Position numbers and translations under genes: made by a program | Source: an uncultured bacterium | Lineage (GTDB): Bacteria; Acidobacteriota; Aminicenantia; Aminicenantales; CALLJL01 | DNA length: 64,000 nt | Direction: 5' to 3' | Assembly: GCA_938092135.1 (NCBI GenBank) | Contig: CALLJL010000002.1 | Location: 124,001-188,000 of the forward strand | In this document: positions 1 to 7,648 of the stretch, piece after piece | Layout: each line of letters begins with the position of its first letter | How positions within the stretch are numbered: the stretch's first letter is position 1 | Notes under the pieces: generated by a model | Databases searched by the model: none | The model's input: only the letters and a program-made list of their open reading frames with translations | Told to the model about the DNA's origin: nothing

Positions 1-214
1 TGTCCTCAAAATATACTCGGCCATCGGTCAAGGCATATAAGGTATCATCACGGCCACGCCCGACATTTAAGCCAGGCTTGAAGGGCGTACCCCGTTGGCG
101 AACTAAAATACAACCAGCCCTAACCATTTGGCCGGCAAAACGCTTAACCCCCAGCCTCTTACCGCGGCTGTCTCGGCCATTTCTGGCGCTTCCGCCTGAT
201 TTTTTATGGGCCAT
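1..214 (-). CDS. rpmA: 50S ribosomal protein L27 (3' end outside window)
   Basis: Structural protein of the large ribosomal subunit that sits near the peptidyl-transferase centre. The minus-strand frame starts at ATG 214 and opens [20 protein letters not shown], the classic L27 N-terminus, followed by the conserved region with VRQRGT and [13 protein letters not shown]. The frame runs off the left edge after about 71 codons of a usual 85 or so, so the C-terminus is missing. It lies 35 bp downstream of rplU on the same strand, the usual rplU-rpmA operon, with a purine-rich ribosome site just upstream. Identification is firm. Confidence 0.95.
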   Translation of the reverse strand, partial: MAHKKSGGSARNGRDSRGKRLGVKRFAGQMVRAGCILVRQRGTPFKPGLNVGRGRDDTLYALTDGRVYFED

Positions 215-249
215 GGCCTTTTTCCCCCTCTTTTCTCATCTAAATATTT

Positions 250-777
250 TCAATCTGGAGATGATTTAGTCTCTTTCTCTCTTGTTTTTTTGGCCGCAGT
301 TTTAGCTTTTTTCCTGAACTTAACTTCCTTTTCGACGCCTTCTGAGGGCCTCTCGGCTTCCTGAGTTTTAACTTCAGCTTCCCTAAGTTCTTCAGCCTGG
401 ACCTGAATAAATTTTAGCTCTTCAGAGGGCTTGATTTCAGGTATTTCTTTTTCTTTCAATTCAAAATCAGGGATAATTTCAAGGATCTTAACCCGACTCT
501 GAATCTGCCGATGCCCCCTCTTTCTTTTATACTGTTTTCTCCTTTTTTTCTTAAAAACAATAACCTTTTCGCCCTTAAATTCCTCAAGAAGCTCGGCTTT
601 GACTCTAGCCTTAGGTAAATAGGGATTACCCAGCAAAGTCCTAGTCCCGTCATCAATCAGAAGAACTTCCTCAAAATTAAAGGAAGTGCCAGGCTTAGCT
701 TCGATTCTTTCCACTTCAATGATATCTCCAGTGGAAACCCGATATTGCTTTCCGCCTGTCTTTATAACCGCAAACAT
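250..777 (-). CDS. rplU: 50S ribosomal protein L21 with charged C-terminal extension
   Basis: Large-subunit ribosomal protein that binds 23S rRNA. Residues 1-103 carry the L21 fold signature: MFAVIKTGGKQYRV at the start, then a basic segment (KKKRRKQYKRKRGHRQ) and a C-terminal RVKILEI strand. The protein is 175 residues against a usual 100-105. The extra 70 or so residues are rich in Glu, Lys and Ala and look disordered, with a lysine-rich end. It is first gene of an rplU-rpmA pair with a strong promoter upstream. The extension is real coding sequence in frame; its function is unknown. Confidence 0.95.
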   Translation of the reverse strand: MFAVIKTGGKQYRVSTGDIIEVERIEAKPGTSFNFEEVLLIDDGTRTLLGNPYLPKARVKAELLEEFKGEKVIVFKKKRRKQYKRKRGHRQIQSRVKILEIIPDFELKEKEIPEIKPSEELKFIQVQAEELREAEVKTQEAERPSEGVEKEVKFRKKAKTAAKKTREKETKSSPD

Positions 778-808
778 AGGCTTTTTTCCTTTCGGTTAAA
801 GAGAATTA

Positions 809-837
809 AATCTAACATAGCCACGCCCTACTGTCAA
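809..837 (-). promoter_or_regulatory. Sigma-70-type promoter of rplU-rpmA
   Basis: On the minus strand, TTGACA (832-837) is followed after 17 bp by TAGATT (809-814). The site lies about 30 bp upstream of the rplU start and faces it. The -35 is a perfect consensus and the -10 matches four of six bases. Confidence 0.7.
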
Positions 838-993
838 ATCCCTTTTCCAAGGGGAAAAGCCTCCTAAAGGAACAATAAATAAACTGAAACTTCCAGTAAT
901 CGCTTAAAAAATATTTTTTTCTCTTACTTTATAAATTAAGGGCCACTGCCTCTTCTTTAAGCTCGCTATTCTTTATTTTTTCTTTTATATCAA

Positions 994-999
994 TATAAT
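994..999 (+). promoter_or_regulatory. -10 element of the tRNA-Val promoter
   Basis: A perfect TATAAT lies ten bases upstream of the mature tRNA 5' end, so transcription would start a few bases before it. The -35 region is only a loose T-rich match. The rest of the 231 bp between rplU and the tRNA holds the rplU promoter and AT-rich sequence without other visible features. Confidence 0.5.
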
Positions 1000-1008
1000 A
1001 ATTTTTAA

Positions 1009-1080
1009 GGGCGGTTAGCTCAGTGGTAGAGTATCGGTCTTACAAACCGGGGGTCACTGGTTCGATCCCAGTACCGCCCA
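1009..1080 (+). tRNA. tRNA-Val (anticodon TAC)
   Basis: Full cloverleaf readable: acceptor stem GGGCGGT pairs with ACCGCCC, D-arm TTAGCTCAGTGGTAGAGTA, anticodon stem TCGGT/ACCGG with loop CTTACAA (anticodon TAC, valine), and T-arm with GGTTCGATCC. Length is 72 nt including discriminator A. CCA is not encoded. Confidence 0.95.
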
Positions 1081-1142
1081 CTATTTTCGAAAGCAAATTT
1101 TTTTAGAAAATAAAAAATCAGCCAAAGGAGGCTAAAAAAGCC

Positions 1143-3221
1143 TTGAATGAAAAAAAGCGAAAAAAGTTATTATCGGCGGAAAATGGAATGGCCCGTCAAA
1201 TCGAACAGCAGAAGTTTTTATTAAGGCTGGCTTCTTCTCTTCTTGTCTGTCCTATAGAAAAAATTGAAGAAATAATTAGTGAGTCCCTGGAGAATTTAGG
1301 GAGGTATGCTCAAGCCGATAGGGCTTCCTTAGTTCTTGAAAGAACTGGCGGGCAGAGCGCTTCCATGTTGGCTGAGTGGCACTCTGAGGATCGACCAATC
1401 CTTCGAAATATCTTGCAAAACTTTGATCCCTCTATCTTCAGCCACTGGCATAAAACTATTTTGGAAAAAAAAGATGTCGTCCGCCTTTCATCCCTCAGCT
1501 CTCTACCTCCTGAGGCCCAGGCTGAAAAGAGTTTCCTAGAAAAAGCCGGAATTCAAAGTCTTCTTATGGTTCCCATTTGTTTGGAGCAGAGGGTAATCGG
1601 GACAATAGGTGTTTCAAGCCGAGAACAAAGAGAATGGCCTGAGGAAACGGTCAACTTTCTCCTGCTCGCCGCAGACATTTTTGCCAGCGCCTTTAAGCGT
1701 CGTTTTAGTGGTCAAATCATGGCTACTCTCGTTAGAATCGGTGAAGCTGCGGCTAAGGCGGAAAGCCTCGAATCATTGCTTCATCTTATTCATAATTCCA
1801 TCAACCAGCTTTTACCGGCTCGTAATTTTTATTTAGCCCTCTATGATTCCCAAAAACATCTGGTTTCCTTTCCTTATTTCGTTGACGAAAGGGATCCAAA
1901 GCCAGAGCCGAGGGTCTTGCGCCGAGGGTTAACTGAATATGTCTTAAGAACGGGACAACCCCTTTTGGCCACTGATAAAGACATTAAAGAACTCGCGGCC
2001 TTAGGTGAAATTGAAATTATTGGAACCATTCCTTTCGTTTGGCTAGGGGTGCCTCTAAAAATTAATAATGAATGTATCGGCGTTCTAGCCCTCCAGAGTT
2101 ATGATCGAAATGTCACCTATACCAAAGAAGATGAAGCTCTTCTCCAATTAATTTCTAAGGATTTAGCTTTAGTTATCAATCGAAAACGGAATGAGGCAGA
2201 GCTAGCTGAAAAAGAACAGTTTTTGCGCAATATTTTTATGAGTATCCGGGATGGCCTTTGTGTTCTTGACCAGAATTTTAATATCCTCAGCGTTAATCAG
2301 ACCATTGAACAATGGTCCCACCTTACTTTACCTGTAGAAGGTAAAAAGTGTTATCAGGCGATATATCATCGATCGGAACCGTGCGAAATCTGTCCAACCA
2401 AAAAAGCATTGGAAACAGGAATTCCCTCGATGGAAGTGATTCCCTTTAAGGATAAAGAAAAAAGAGAACTCCGTTGGTTTGAAGTTTTTGCCTTTCCTCT
2501 TATTGACCATAACAGTGGTTCAATTTCAGGGGCGATTGAATATATAAGAGATATTACCGCCCGCAGAACAGCTGAGGATCGCTTAAAGGAAAGTCTTCAA
2601 GAAAAGGAAATTCTTTTACGCGAATTGCATCATCGCGTTAAAAATAATATGCAGGTTATTTCTTCTCTGCTTAACCTTCAAGCAAATTATACCAATGATC
2701 CGGCAACCCGAGAAATGTTCCGGGAAACTCAGCGCCGTATTCGCTCAATGGCTCTGGTCCATGAACAGCTCTATCAATCCTCTAATCTTTCCAAGATTAA
2801 TTTTGACTTCTATTTAGAAAATCTTTCCAGTCACATTTTTCAATCCTGCGGGGTCAGTACCCATCGGATTAAACTCAAAAAACAATGTCAGAATATATTC
2901 CTCGATGTGAATATGGCCATTCCTCTTGGCATGATTTATAATGAGCTTCTGACCAATGCTCTTAAGCACGCCTTTCCCGGAGATCGAGAGGGCGAAATTA
3001 TGGTCATTTTGGGCCGAACTGAGGATAATCGATGTTTTCTTGAAGTAGCTGACAATGGAATTGGCCTCCCCCCAGATTTTTCTCTTGAGGCAAGTCGAAC
3101 TCTTGGCCTCCAAATTATCCAGACTCTCTGCCAGCAACTTCGAGGGGAAATTAAAATTGATCGTAATAACGGTACCTCCTTTAAAATATTTTTCCCCTGC
3201 CCAGTTGAAGCCCATCCCTGA
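1143..3221 (+). CDS. GAF-GAF-PAS sensor histidine kinase (HisKA_2 family)
   Basis: Predicted cytoplasmic sensor kinase of 692 residues without membrane segments. Two GAF-like domains occupy roughly residues 20-190 and 200-350. A PAS domain follows (about 360-470, containing CEICPTKKA, which may bind a cofactor or metal), then a HisKA_2 dimerisation domain with the family motif ELHHRVKNNMQVISSLLNLQ (phospho-His near residue 496) and a C-terminal HATPase with N-box NELLTNALKHAF and G-box DNGIGLPPD. The start is TTG at 1143, chosen because AAGGAGG lies at 1125-1131; ATG 1188 is an alternative. The receiver-HD-GYP gene 70 bp downstream is the likely partner. The signal sensed is not evident. Confidence 0.85.
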   Translation: MNEKKRKKLLSAENGMARQIEQQKFLLRLASSLLVCPIEKIEEIISESLENLGRYAQADRASLVLERTGGQSASMLAEWHSEDRPILRNILQNFDPSIFSHWHKTILEKKDVVRLSSLSSLPPEAQAEKSFLEKAGIQSLLMVPICLEQRVIGTIGVSSREQREWPEETVNFLLLAADIFASAFKRRFSGQIMATLVRIGEAAAKAESLESLLHLIHNSINQLLPARNFYLALYDSQKHLVSFPYFVDERDPKPEPRVLRRGLTEYVLRTGQPLLATDKDIKELAALGEIEIIGTIPFVWLGVPLKINNECIGVLALQSYDRNVTYTKEDEALLQLISKDLALVINRKRNEAELAEKEQFLRNIFMSIRDGLCVLDQNFNILSVNQTIEQWSHLTLPVEGKKCYQAIYHRSEPCEICPTKKALETGIPSMEVIPFKDKEKRELRWFEVFAFPLIDHNSGSISGAIEYIRDITARRTAEDRLKESLQEKEILLRELHHRVKNNMQVISSLLNLQANYTNDPATREMFRETQRRIRSMALVHEQLYQSSNLSKINFDFYLENLSSHIFQSCGVSTHRIKLKKQCQNIFLDVNMAIPLGMIYNELLTNALKHAFPGDREGEIMVILGRTEDNRCFLEVADNGIGLPPDFSLEASRTLGLQIIQTLCQQLRGEIKIDRNNGTSFKIFFPCPVEAHP

Positions 3222-3291
3222 TATTTACTCTAAAAAAAACAAATTTTTATAATTTTTTTAGGTATAAAAGACTATATTAAAGGATATTTTT

Positions 3292-4635
3292 ATGAGTCAA
3301 AAAATCCGCCTCCTTATAATTGAGGACGAGATCATTGTGGCCCGGGATCTGCAAAGTATAGTCGAAAAAGCCGGATATGAAGTCTGTGGCTTGGCCACAG
3401 CCGCTGAAGAAGCCTTAAACATGGCAGCAAAACTCAAACCTGACCTGGCTCTGGTCGACATAATTATCAAAGGATCGGCCGACGGAATCGAAATTGCTCA
3501 AAAAATATGGCAGGAAATGGAGATTCCTGTCATCTATGTGACGGCCTATGCCGACGAAGAGACTCTCCATCGGGCCCGAGAAACTGCCCCTTTCGGCTAC
3601 ATTCTTAAACCTTTCGATGAAAGGGAGCTGCGGATTAATATTGAAATGGCCCTCTTTAAAAGCCAAATGGAAAAAAGGCTTAAGGAAAGGGAAAATCTGC
3701 TTGCCACTATCCTAAGAACAATTAATGATGCTGTTATTGCTACTGATAGCGAGGGAAAAATTACCTATCTCAATCCTTCAGCCGAAAGGCTAACTGGCTG
3801 GAAAGCCGCCGAGGCTACGGCCCAGCCTCTAAATAAAATAATTCATTTAATCAATTATGATGCCCAGGAGCAAAATCCCTTTCTTCCTTCAGTTTCTCTT
3901 TTCTTAAAAAATAAAAAGGGGAATTTAATCCCCGTGGAATATAATTCTTCAATTTTAAAAAATAAACCTCCCCTTTCGGGAGGTGAGGTTGTTGTCATTC
4001 ACGATATAAGCGAGCGCTATCAATCCCAAAAAGAAATTTTTGAAAGCTGGCAACGCCTTCAAAAAGCCTTTGAAGGTACAATTCAGGCTTTAGCCATGAC
4101 TATTGAAATCCGAGATCCCTACACGGCTGGCCATCAAAGGCGAGTTTCCAAGCTGGCTTCAGCTATGGCCAAAGAATTAGGGTGGCCGGCAGAACAGATC
4201 CAAGCATTAAGAATAGCTGGGGACATCCATGATATTGGCAAAATATCGATTCCAGCTGAAATTTTAAGCAAACCGGCCAAGCTTACTGAAGTCGAATTCA
4301 GTCTTATCAAAACCCATCCCCAAGTTGGCTATGAAATTCTTAAAAATATCGATTTCCCCTGGCCTTTGGCTCAGATTGTGCTTCAGCATCATGAAAGAAT
4401 TGACGGTTCAGGTTACCCCTCTGGTTTGCAAAACGATGACATCCTTCCTGAAGCTAAACTTCTGGCTGTAGCTGATACAGTTGAAGCCATGGCTTCCCAC
4501 CGTCCCTATCGACCTGCTTTAGGGATAGATAAAGCCCTAGCCGAAATATTAAAATTCAAGGGAATTCTCTTTGATCCAGAAGCTGTTGACGTTTGCCTTT
4601 ACCTGTTTCGTCAGAAGCAATTTCAGTGGCTTTAA
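3292..4635 (+). CDS. Response regulator with PAS and HD-GYP c-di-GMP phosphodiesterase domain
   Basis: A 447-residue protein with three domains. An N-terminal receiver (acidic pair in IEDE, phospho-Asp in LVDIII, Lys in LKPFDE) covers about 1-120. A PAS domain (about 135-240) follows, then an HD-GYP domain from about 260. The last has the metal-binding motifs GDIHDIGKISIP and HHERIDGSGYP, so it should hydrolyse cyclic di-GMP. It follows the GAF-PAS kinase gene on the same strand, so the pair probably forms a phosphorelay that lowers c-di-GMP. It converges on the tRNA-Glu gene. Catalytic residues look intact. Confidence 0.88.
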   Translation: MSQKIRLLIIEDEIIVARDLQSIVEKAGYEVCGLATAAEEALNMAAKLKPDLALVDIIIKGSADGIEIAQKIWQEMEIPVIYVTAYADEETLHRARETAPFGYILKPFDERELRINIEMALFKSQMEKRLKERENLLATILRTINDAVIATDSEGKITYLNPSAERLTGWKAAEATAQPLNKIIHLINYDAQEQNPFLPSVSLFLKNKKGNLIPVEYNSSILKNKPPLSGGEVVVIHDISERYQSQKEIFESWQRLQKAFEGTIQALAMTIEIRDPYTAGHQRRVSKLASAMAKELGWPAEQIQALRIAGDIHDIGKISIPAEILSKPAKLTEVEFSLIKTHPQVGYEILKNIDFPWPLAQIVLQHHERIDGSGYPSGLQNDDILPEAKLLAVADTVEAMASHRPYRPALGIDKALAEILKFKGILFDPEAVDVCLYLFRQKQFQWL

Positions 4636-4653
4636 AAGGACAAAAAATAAAAG

Positions 4654-4728
4654 CGCCCCCGACGGGATTTGAACCCGTGTTGCCGCCTTGAAAGGGCGAT
4701 GTCCTAGACCGGACTAGACGACAGGGGC
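4654..4728 (-). tRNA. tRNA-Glu (anticodon TTC)
   Basis: On the minus strand the acceptor stem GCCCCTG pairs with CGGGGGC (one G-T wobble). The anticodon stem TCGCC/GGCGG encloses loop CTTTCAA, giving anticodon TTC. The T-arm has GGTTCAAATCC. Length is 75 nt and CCA is not encoded. It lies 8 bp downstream of tRNA-Lys, so the two are probably cotranscribed. Confidence 0.95.
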
Positions 4729-4736
4729 GAAAAATC

Positions 4737-4808
4737 TGAGCCGTGCTGGACTCGAACCAGCGACACCCGGCTTAAAAGGCCGGTGCTCTCCCTCTGAGCT
4801 AACGGCCC
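4737..4808 (-). tRNA. tRNA-Lys (anticodon TTT)
   Basis: On the minus strand the acceptor stem GGGCCGT pairs with ACGGCTC. The anticodon stem CCGGC/GCCGG encloses loop CTTTTAA, giving anticodon TTT. The D-arm is TTAGCTCAGAGGGAGAGC and the T-arm contains GGTTCGAGTCC. Length is 72 nt with discriminator A and no encoded CCA. Confidence 0.95.
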
Positions 4809-4824
4809 ATCGAAGAACTTGTAT

Positions 4825-4852
4825 ATTTTAGCTTATTAAAGGATAGAGTCAA
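4825..4852 (-). promoter_or_regulatory. Promoter of the tRNA-Lys/tRNA-Glu pair
   Basis: Minus strand TTGACT (4847-4852), 16 bp spacer, then TAAAAT (4825-4830), ending 16 bp before the tRNA-Lys 5' end. It sits directly after the stop codon of the upstream lipoprotein gene. Confidence 0.6.
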
Positions 4853-4854
4853 GT

Positions 4855-5547
4855 TCAGGAAAGTGGCTCGATTTTGGTTATTACCCATCGACCACGATAA
4901 TTCATATGGGTAGCTTCATCCTTGAGCTCATAGCGGCGCAGATAAAAACGGTAATTCTTCTGATTACCTTGGCGATCATTTATTCTGACCTCAACTTCTT
5001 TTGAATGGACTGTCCCGGTTAAGTCACGAACATTGGGAAGCTGAGTCATTCCCAAGGAAAAAAGTGTCAGCTCTTCCTCTTTGGCTGCCTCAGCTTTGGC
5101 CTCATTGTATCTCCTTTGCAATTCCTTGTGAAGATTATACTGTTCATCATATTTAGCCTGAGCTTCCTCAACCTTTTTCTTGGCTATAGCTCTGGCTGCG
5201 GCTGTGCGGGCTGTTTCGAGCTCACTCTTGGCAACATCAAGAGCATCCTTAGCATCCATCGTTGGTCCAATATTGTCTTCAACCTTCTTTTTTAAATCTA
5301 GCTCATTTTTATTGAGCTGGGGAAGATTTGCTGGTTCCACTTTTTCAGGAGTTACCGAAATAATTTGCCAGCTAGCCACCTCAAGCTCCACCGGTTCAAT
5401 GGCCATAGTGGAAAGAGTGGTTACATCCCGCAATTGGATGGCATTAAAATATCTCTTTAAAAGAGCTTCTTCAGGTTTGGAAGCACAGCTGACAAGAATG
5501 AAAACCATGATAACCGCGCCAATAACCATTAGCCCCTTCCTGGTCAT
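4855..5547 (-). CDS. Putative lipoprotein of unknown function with a coiled coil
   Basis: I do not recognise this family. From ATG 5547, chosen because AAGGAGG sits directly upstream, the protein has 230 residues. It opens with a lipoprotein signal peptide ending VFILVSC, so Cys21 would be lipidated. Residues of about 60-160 are rich in Ala, Glu and Lys in heptad-like order (SELETARTAAARAIAKKKVE) and probably form a coiled coil. The C-terminal third looks like mixed strands. A longer TTG start at 5562 is possible but less likely. It is probably anchored in an envelope membrane facing the periplasm. It lies 29 bp downstream of gatA on the same strand. Confidence 0.6.
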   Translation of the reverse strand: MTRKGLMVIGAVIMVFILVSCASKPEEALLKRYFNAIQLRDVTTLSTMAIEPVELEVASWQIISVTPEKVEPANLPQLNKNELDLKKKVEDNIGPTMDAKDALDVAKSELETARTAAARAIAKKKVEEAQAKYDEQYNLHKELQRRYNEAKAEAAKEEELTLFSLGMTQLPNVRDLTGTVHSKEVEVRINDRQGNQKNYRFYLRRYELKDEATHMNYRGRWVITKIEPLS

Positions 5548-5576
5548 GTTTCCTCCTTCCAATCAAAATTGTTTCC

Positions 5577-7010
5577 CTAAGATTTTACTTTTTTTTCAAT
5601 AAAAAAAGCAAGCCTGAAAAGGCGAATTTCCTCAAAGGGAGGTGCAATAATCTGAAGTCCTAAAGGCAAATTTTTTTCTTGGGTCAAGCCAATAGGCACT
5701 GAAATAGCTGGAAGTCCCGCCAGGTTAACAGCCACTGTAAAATAATCGGAAAGATACATAACTATTGGGTCCGCTTTAGCTCCAAAAGGAAAAGGCAATT
5801 CAGGTGTTGTCGGGGTGAGAATCACATCCACTGACTCAAAGGTTTGTCTAAACTCCTGGGTCAGAAGACGTCTGACCAGGCGAGCCCGCCCATAATAGGC
5901 TTCATAATAGCCGGCGCTGAGAGCGAAAGTTCCAAGTAAGATTCTCCTTTTTACTTCAGCTCCAAAGCCAGTTGTGCGGGTTAAAGAGTACATACCTTTC
6001 AGATTATTTTCTCCAGGATAGCGAAAACCATAGCGAACCCCATCATAACGAGCCAAGTTAGAACTTGCTTCCGAAGGAGCTATAATGTAATAACAGGGCA
6101 GAGCATAATCCCATAATTTTAAATCCACAGCCTTTAAAGTTAGACCTTCTTTGTCCAAAAAGGAAAGGAGATTAAAGTAAGCAGATTTTATTTCTGGAGC
6201 AACTTCTTTAATTTTCTCTTCCCTTAGATAACCAATCTTAAGGCCATTAGGGGGCATTTTAAGGGCTTCTGTATATGGAGGAACGGGAATATTGACGGAG
6301 GTGGAGTCACGGGGATCATAGCCAGCAATCACTTCCATAAGTAGAGCCGCATCCTCAACTGACCGAGTAAGTGGACCAATCTGATCTAACGAAGAAGCAA
6401 AGGCCACCAGACCATATCGGGAAACACGACCGTAGGTGGGTTTAAGCCCCACTAGTCCACAAAAAGCCGCTGGCTGGCGAATGGAACCACCAGTATCAGA
6501 TCCCAAAGAAGCTACTGCTTCCTGGGCCGCAACCGCCGCTGCTGACCCGCCGCTTGATCCACCAGGCACCCGATTTAAATCATAGGGATTTCGAGTGGGG
6601 AAAAAAGCCGAATTTTCAGTAGAGGAACCCATCGCGAATTCATCCAGATTCGTTTTGCCCACAATAATAGCGTCCTCGGCGAGTAAACGCTCCACCACTG
6701 TAGCATTATAAGGCGGAATATAATTTTCCAGAATTCGTGAGGCGCATGTCGTCCTTATCCCTTTAGTTAAAATATTGTCTTTGATAGCGATTGGGGCTCC
6801 AGCTAATTTTCCCTTTTTTTCTTTATCATCAACGATTTTTGCTCGTTTACGGGCTTCATCCTCGGTGATGGTTATAAAAGCCCTTATTTCGGGATCCTTT
6901 TCCTTTATATTATTTAAATAGGCTTCAATTACTTCCGAAGCCTTTATTTCCCCCCGTCGGACAAGTTCACAAAGCTCTCCAAGAGTTAATTTCGTTAATG
7001 GGAAACTCAT
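5577..7010 (-). CDS. gatA: Asp-tRNA(Asn)/Glu-tRNA(Gln) amidotransferase subunit A
   Basis: Amidase subunit that releases ammonia from glutamine for transamidation of misacylated Glu-tRNA(Gln) or Asp-tRNA(Asn). The 477-residue protein carries the amidase signature with the catalytic triad Lys77 (PIAIKDNI), cis-Ser152 (GGSSGGSAAA) and nucleophile Ser176 (GSDTGGSIR), and has the usual family length. It overlaps gatC by 4 bp (ATGA), so the two are translationally coupled. gatB is not in the window, so it must lie elsewhere. Confidence 0.95.
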   Translation of the reverse strand: MSFPLTKLTLGELCELVRRGEIKASEVIEAYLNNIKEKDPEIRAFITITEDEARKRAKIVDDKEKKGKLAGAPIAIKDNILTKGIRTTCASRILENYIPPYNATVVERLLAEDAIIVGKTNLDEFAMGSSTENSAFFPTRNPYDLNRVPGGSSGGSAAAVAAQEAVASLGSDTGGSIRQPAAFCGLVGLKPTYGRVSRYGLVAFASSLDQIGPLTRSVEDAALLMEVIAGYDPRDSTSVNIPVPPYTEALKMPPNGLKIGYLREEKIKEVAPEIKSAYFNLLSFLDKEGLTLKAVDLKLWDYALPCYYIIAPSEASSNLARYDGVRYGFRYPGENNLKGMYSLTRTTGFGAEVKRRILLGTFALSAGYYEAYYGRARLVRRLLTQEFRQTFESVDVILTPTTPELPFPFGAKADPIVMYLSDYFTVAVNLAGLPAISVPIGLTQEKNLPLGLQIIAPPFEEIRLFRLAFFIEKKVKS

Positions 7011-7294
7011 TTTTCTTCAATAACCTTAGGTACTTTAATAAAGCAATCATCTTTTTCTGGAGCTGACTCAAGGACTACTTTTAGGGGAAAGGATGGTTCA
7101 ACTTTATCAGGCCTTAGGGCAAGCCTCCTCTCGACCTCAAGCTCAGGTAAAGATTCAGATAAAGGTAATTCTTTCAATTGACCAACCCAGGCAACGATTT
7201 TTTCTAACTGAGGTCTAAGTCGGGCTTTTTCCTCTGGCTCAAGATAAAGATGAGCTAATTGGCAAAGATGTTCAAGGTCAAACTCACGACTCAT
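7007..7294 (-). CDS. gatC: Asp-tRNA(Asn)/Glu-tRNA(Gln) amidotransferase subunit C
   Basis: Small 95-residue subunit that stabilises GatA-GatB. The order of features is typical: an N-terminal helix (LEHLCQLAHLYLEPEEKARL), then a linker and a C-terminal segment with LRPDKVEPS. An in-frame TAG lies three codons upstream of ATG 7294, so the start cannot be further out. There is no ribosome site at normal distance, because AGGAGG lies about 20 bp upstream. A TATAAT sits immediately before the gene, so the mRNA may be nearly leaderless. Confidence 0.9.
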   Translation of the reverse strand: MSREFDLEHLCQLAHLYLEPEEKARLRPQLEKIVAWVGQLKELPLSESLPELEVERRLALRPDKVEPSFPLKVVLESAPEKDDCFIKVPKVIEEK

Positions 7295-7302
7295 CCGCCG
7301 CT

Positions 7303-7332
7303 ATTATAGGTAATCCTCCTTAAGAAAATCAA
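7303..7332 (-). promoter_or_regulatory. Candidate gatCA promoter, possibly giving a leaderless mRNA
   Basis: Minus strand TTGATT (7327-7332), 18 bp spacer, TATAAT (7303-7308). The expected start point near 7296 would leave only about two bases before the gatC ATG at 7294. Confidence 0.45.
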
Positions 7333-7359
7333 ATAAGGAAATATTTTTTTATTTTTCAG

Positions 7360-7389
7360 TTGACAAGCCTATTTTTTTATATCTAAAAT
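7360..7389 (+). promoter_or_regulatory. Promoter of the candidate small RNA
   Basis: TTGACA (7360-7365) is followed after 18 bp by TAAAAT (7384-7389). The -35 is perfect and the -10 matches five of six bases. Transcription would begin near 7396, at the base of the first RNA hairpin. Confidence 0.6.
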
Positions 7390-7395
7390 GCTTTT

Positions 7396-7505
7396 CCTGA
7401 AATCTCGAGAAGAGAGAGAAGATTTCAGAGTGGATTGATGCAGGATATAAAAAGAAAGAATGCCTGATTTATTATCCCCGATTTTAAAAGGTCGGGGTTT
7501 TTATT
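7396..7505 (+). ncRNA. Candidate structured small RNA or hdr leader RNA
   Basis: About 110 nt between a good promoter and an intrinsic terminator, with no plausible ORF. It opens with a perfect 8-bp hairpin, CTGAAATC (7397-7404) with GATTTCAG (7421-7428), around a purine-rich 16-nt loop. The middle segment can pair CAGG (7441-7444) with CCTG (7463-7466) or GGATA (7443-7447) with TATCC (7473-7477), which are mutually exclusive. The second would also block the terminator stem, as in an attenuator. No known RNA family was recognised. It lies 143 bp upstream of hdrC on the same strand, so it could be an independent RNA or a terminated leader of the energy operon. Confidence 0.5.
7476..7505 (+). 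terminator. Intrinsic terminator ending the small RNA
   Basis: CCCCGA (7476-7481) pairs with TCGGGG (7492-7497) around an AT-rich loop and is followed by TTTTTTATT. From here to hdrC (7506-7648) I see a TATAAT at 7570-7575 without a good -35 and a weak sigma-54-like match at 7535-7548. Confidence 0.75.
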
Positions 7506-7648
7506 AATTTATATGGCATTCGCAATAATAGGCAGGCAACAGATTGGCTTTCAAAAAAAGGGGGAATTATATAATCATTTTTCGGCTCTAATTTATTCTT
7601 TTAATAACTTTCCCCTCATATTTTTACATCCCAATTCAAGGAGGCTTC

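Noticed and set aside
2814-3215. 133-codon minus-strand frame inside the HisKA_2 kinase gene
   Set aside because: Shadow of the kinase HATPase coding region.
7535-7548. Sigma-54-like site AGGCAACAGATTGGCT before hdrC copy 1
   Set aside because: GG-N10-GC spacing is right, but the -24 lacks the T before GG and the -12 has TGGC in place of TTGC. No related dyad lies 119 bp upstream. Too weak to call.
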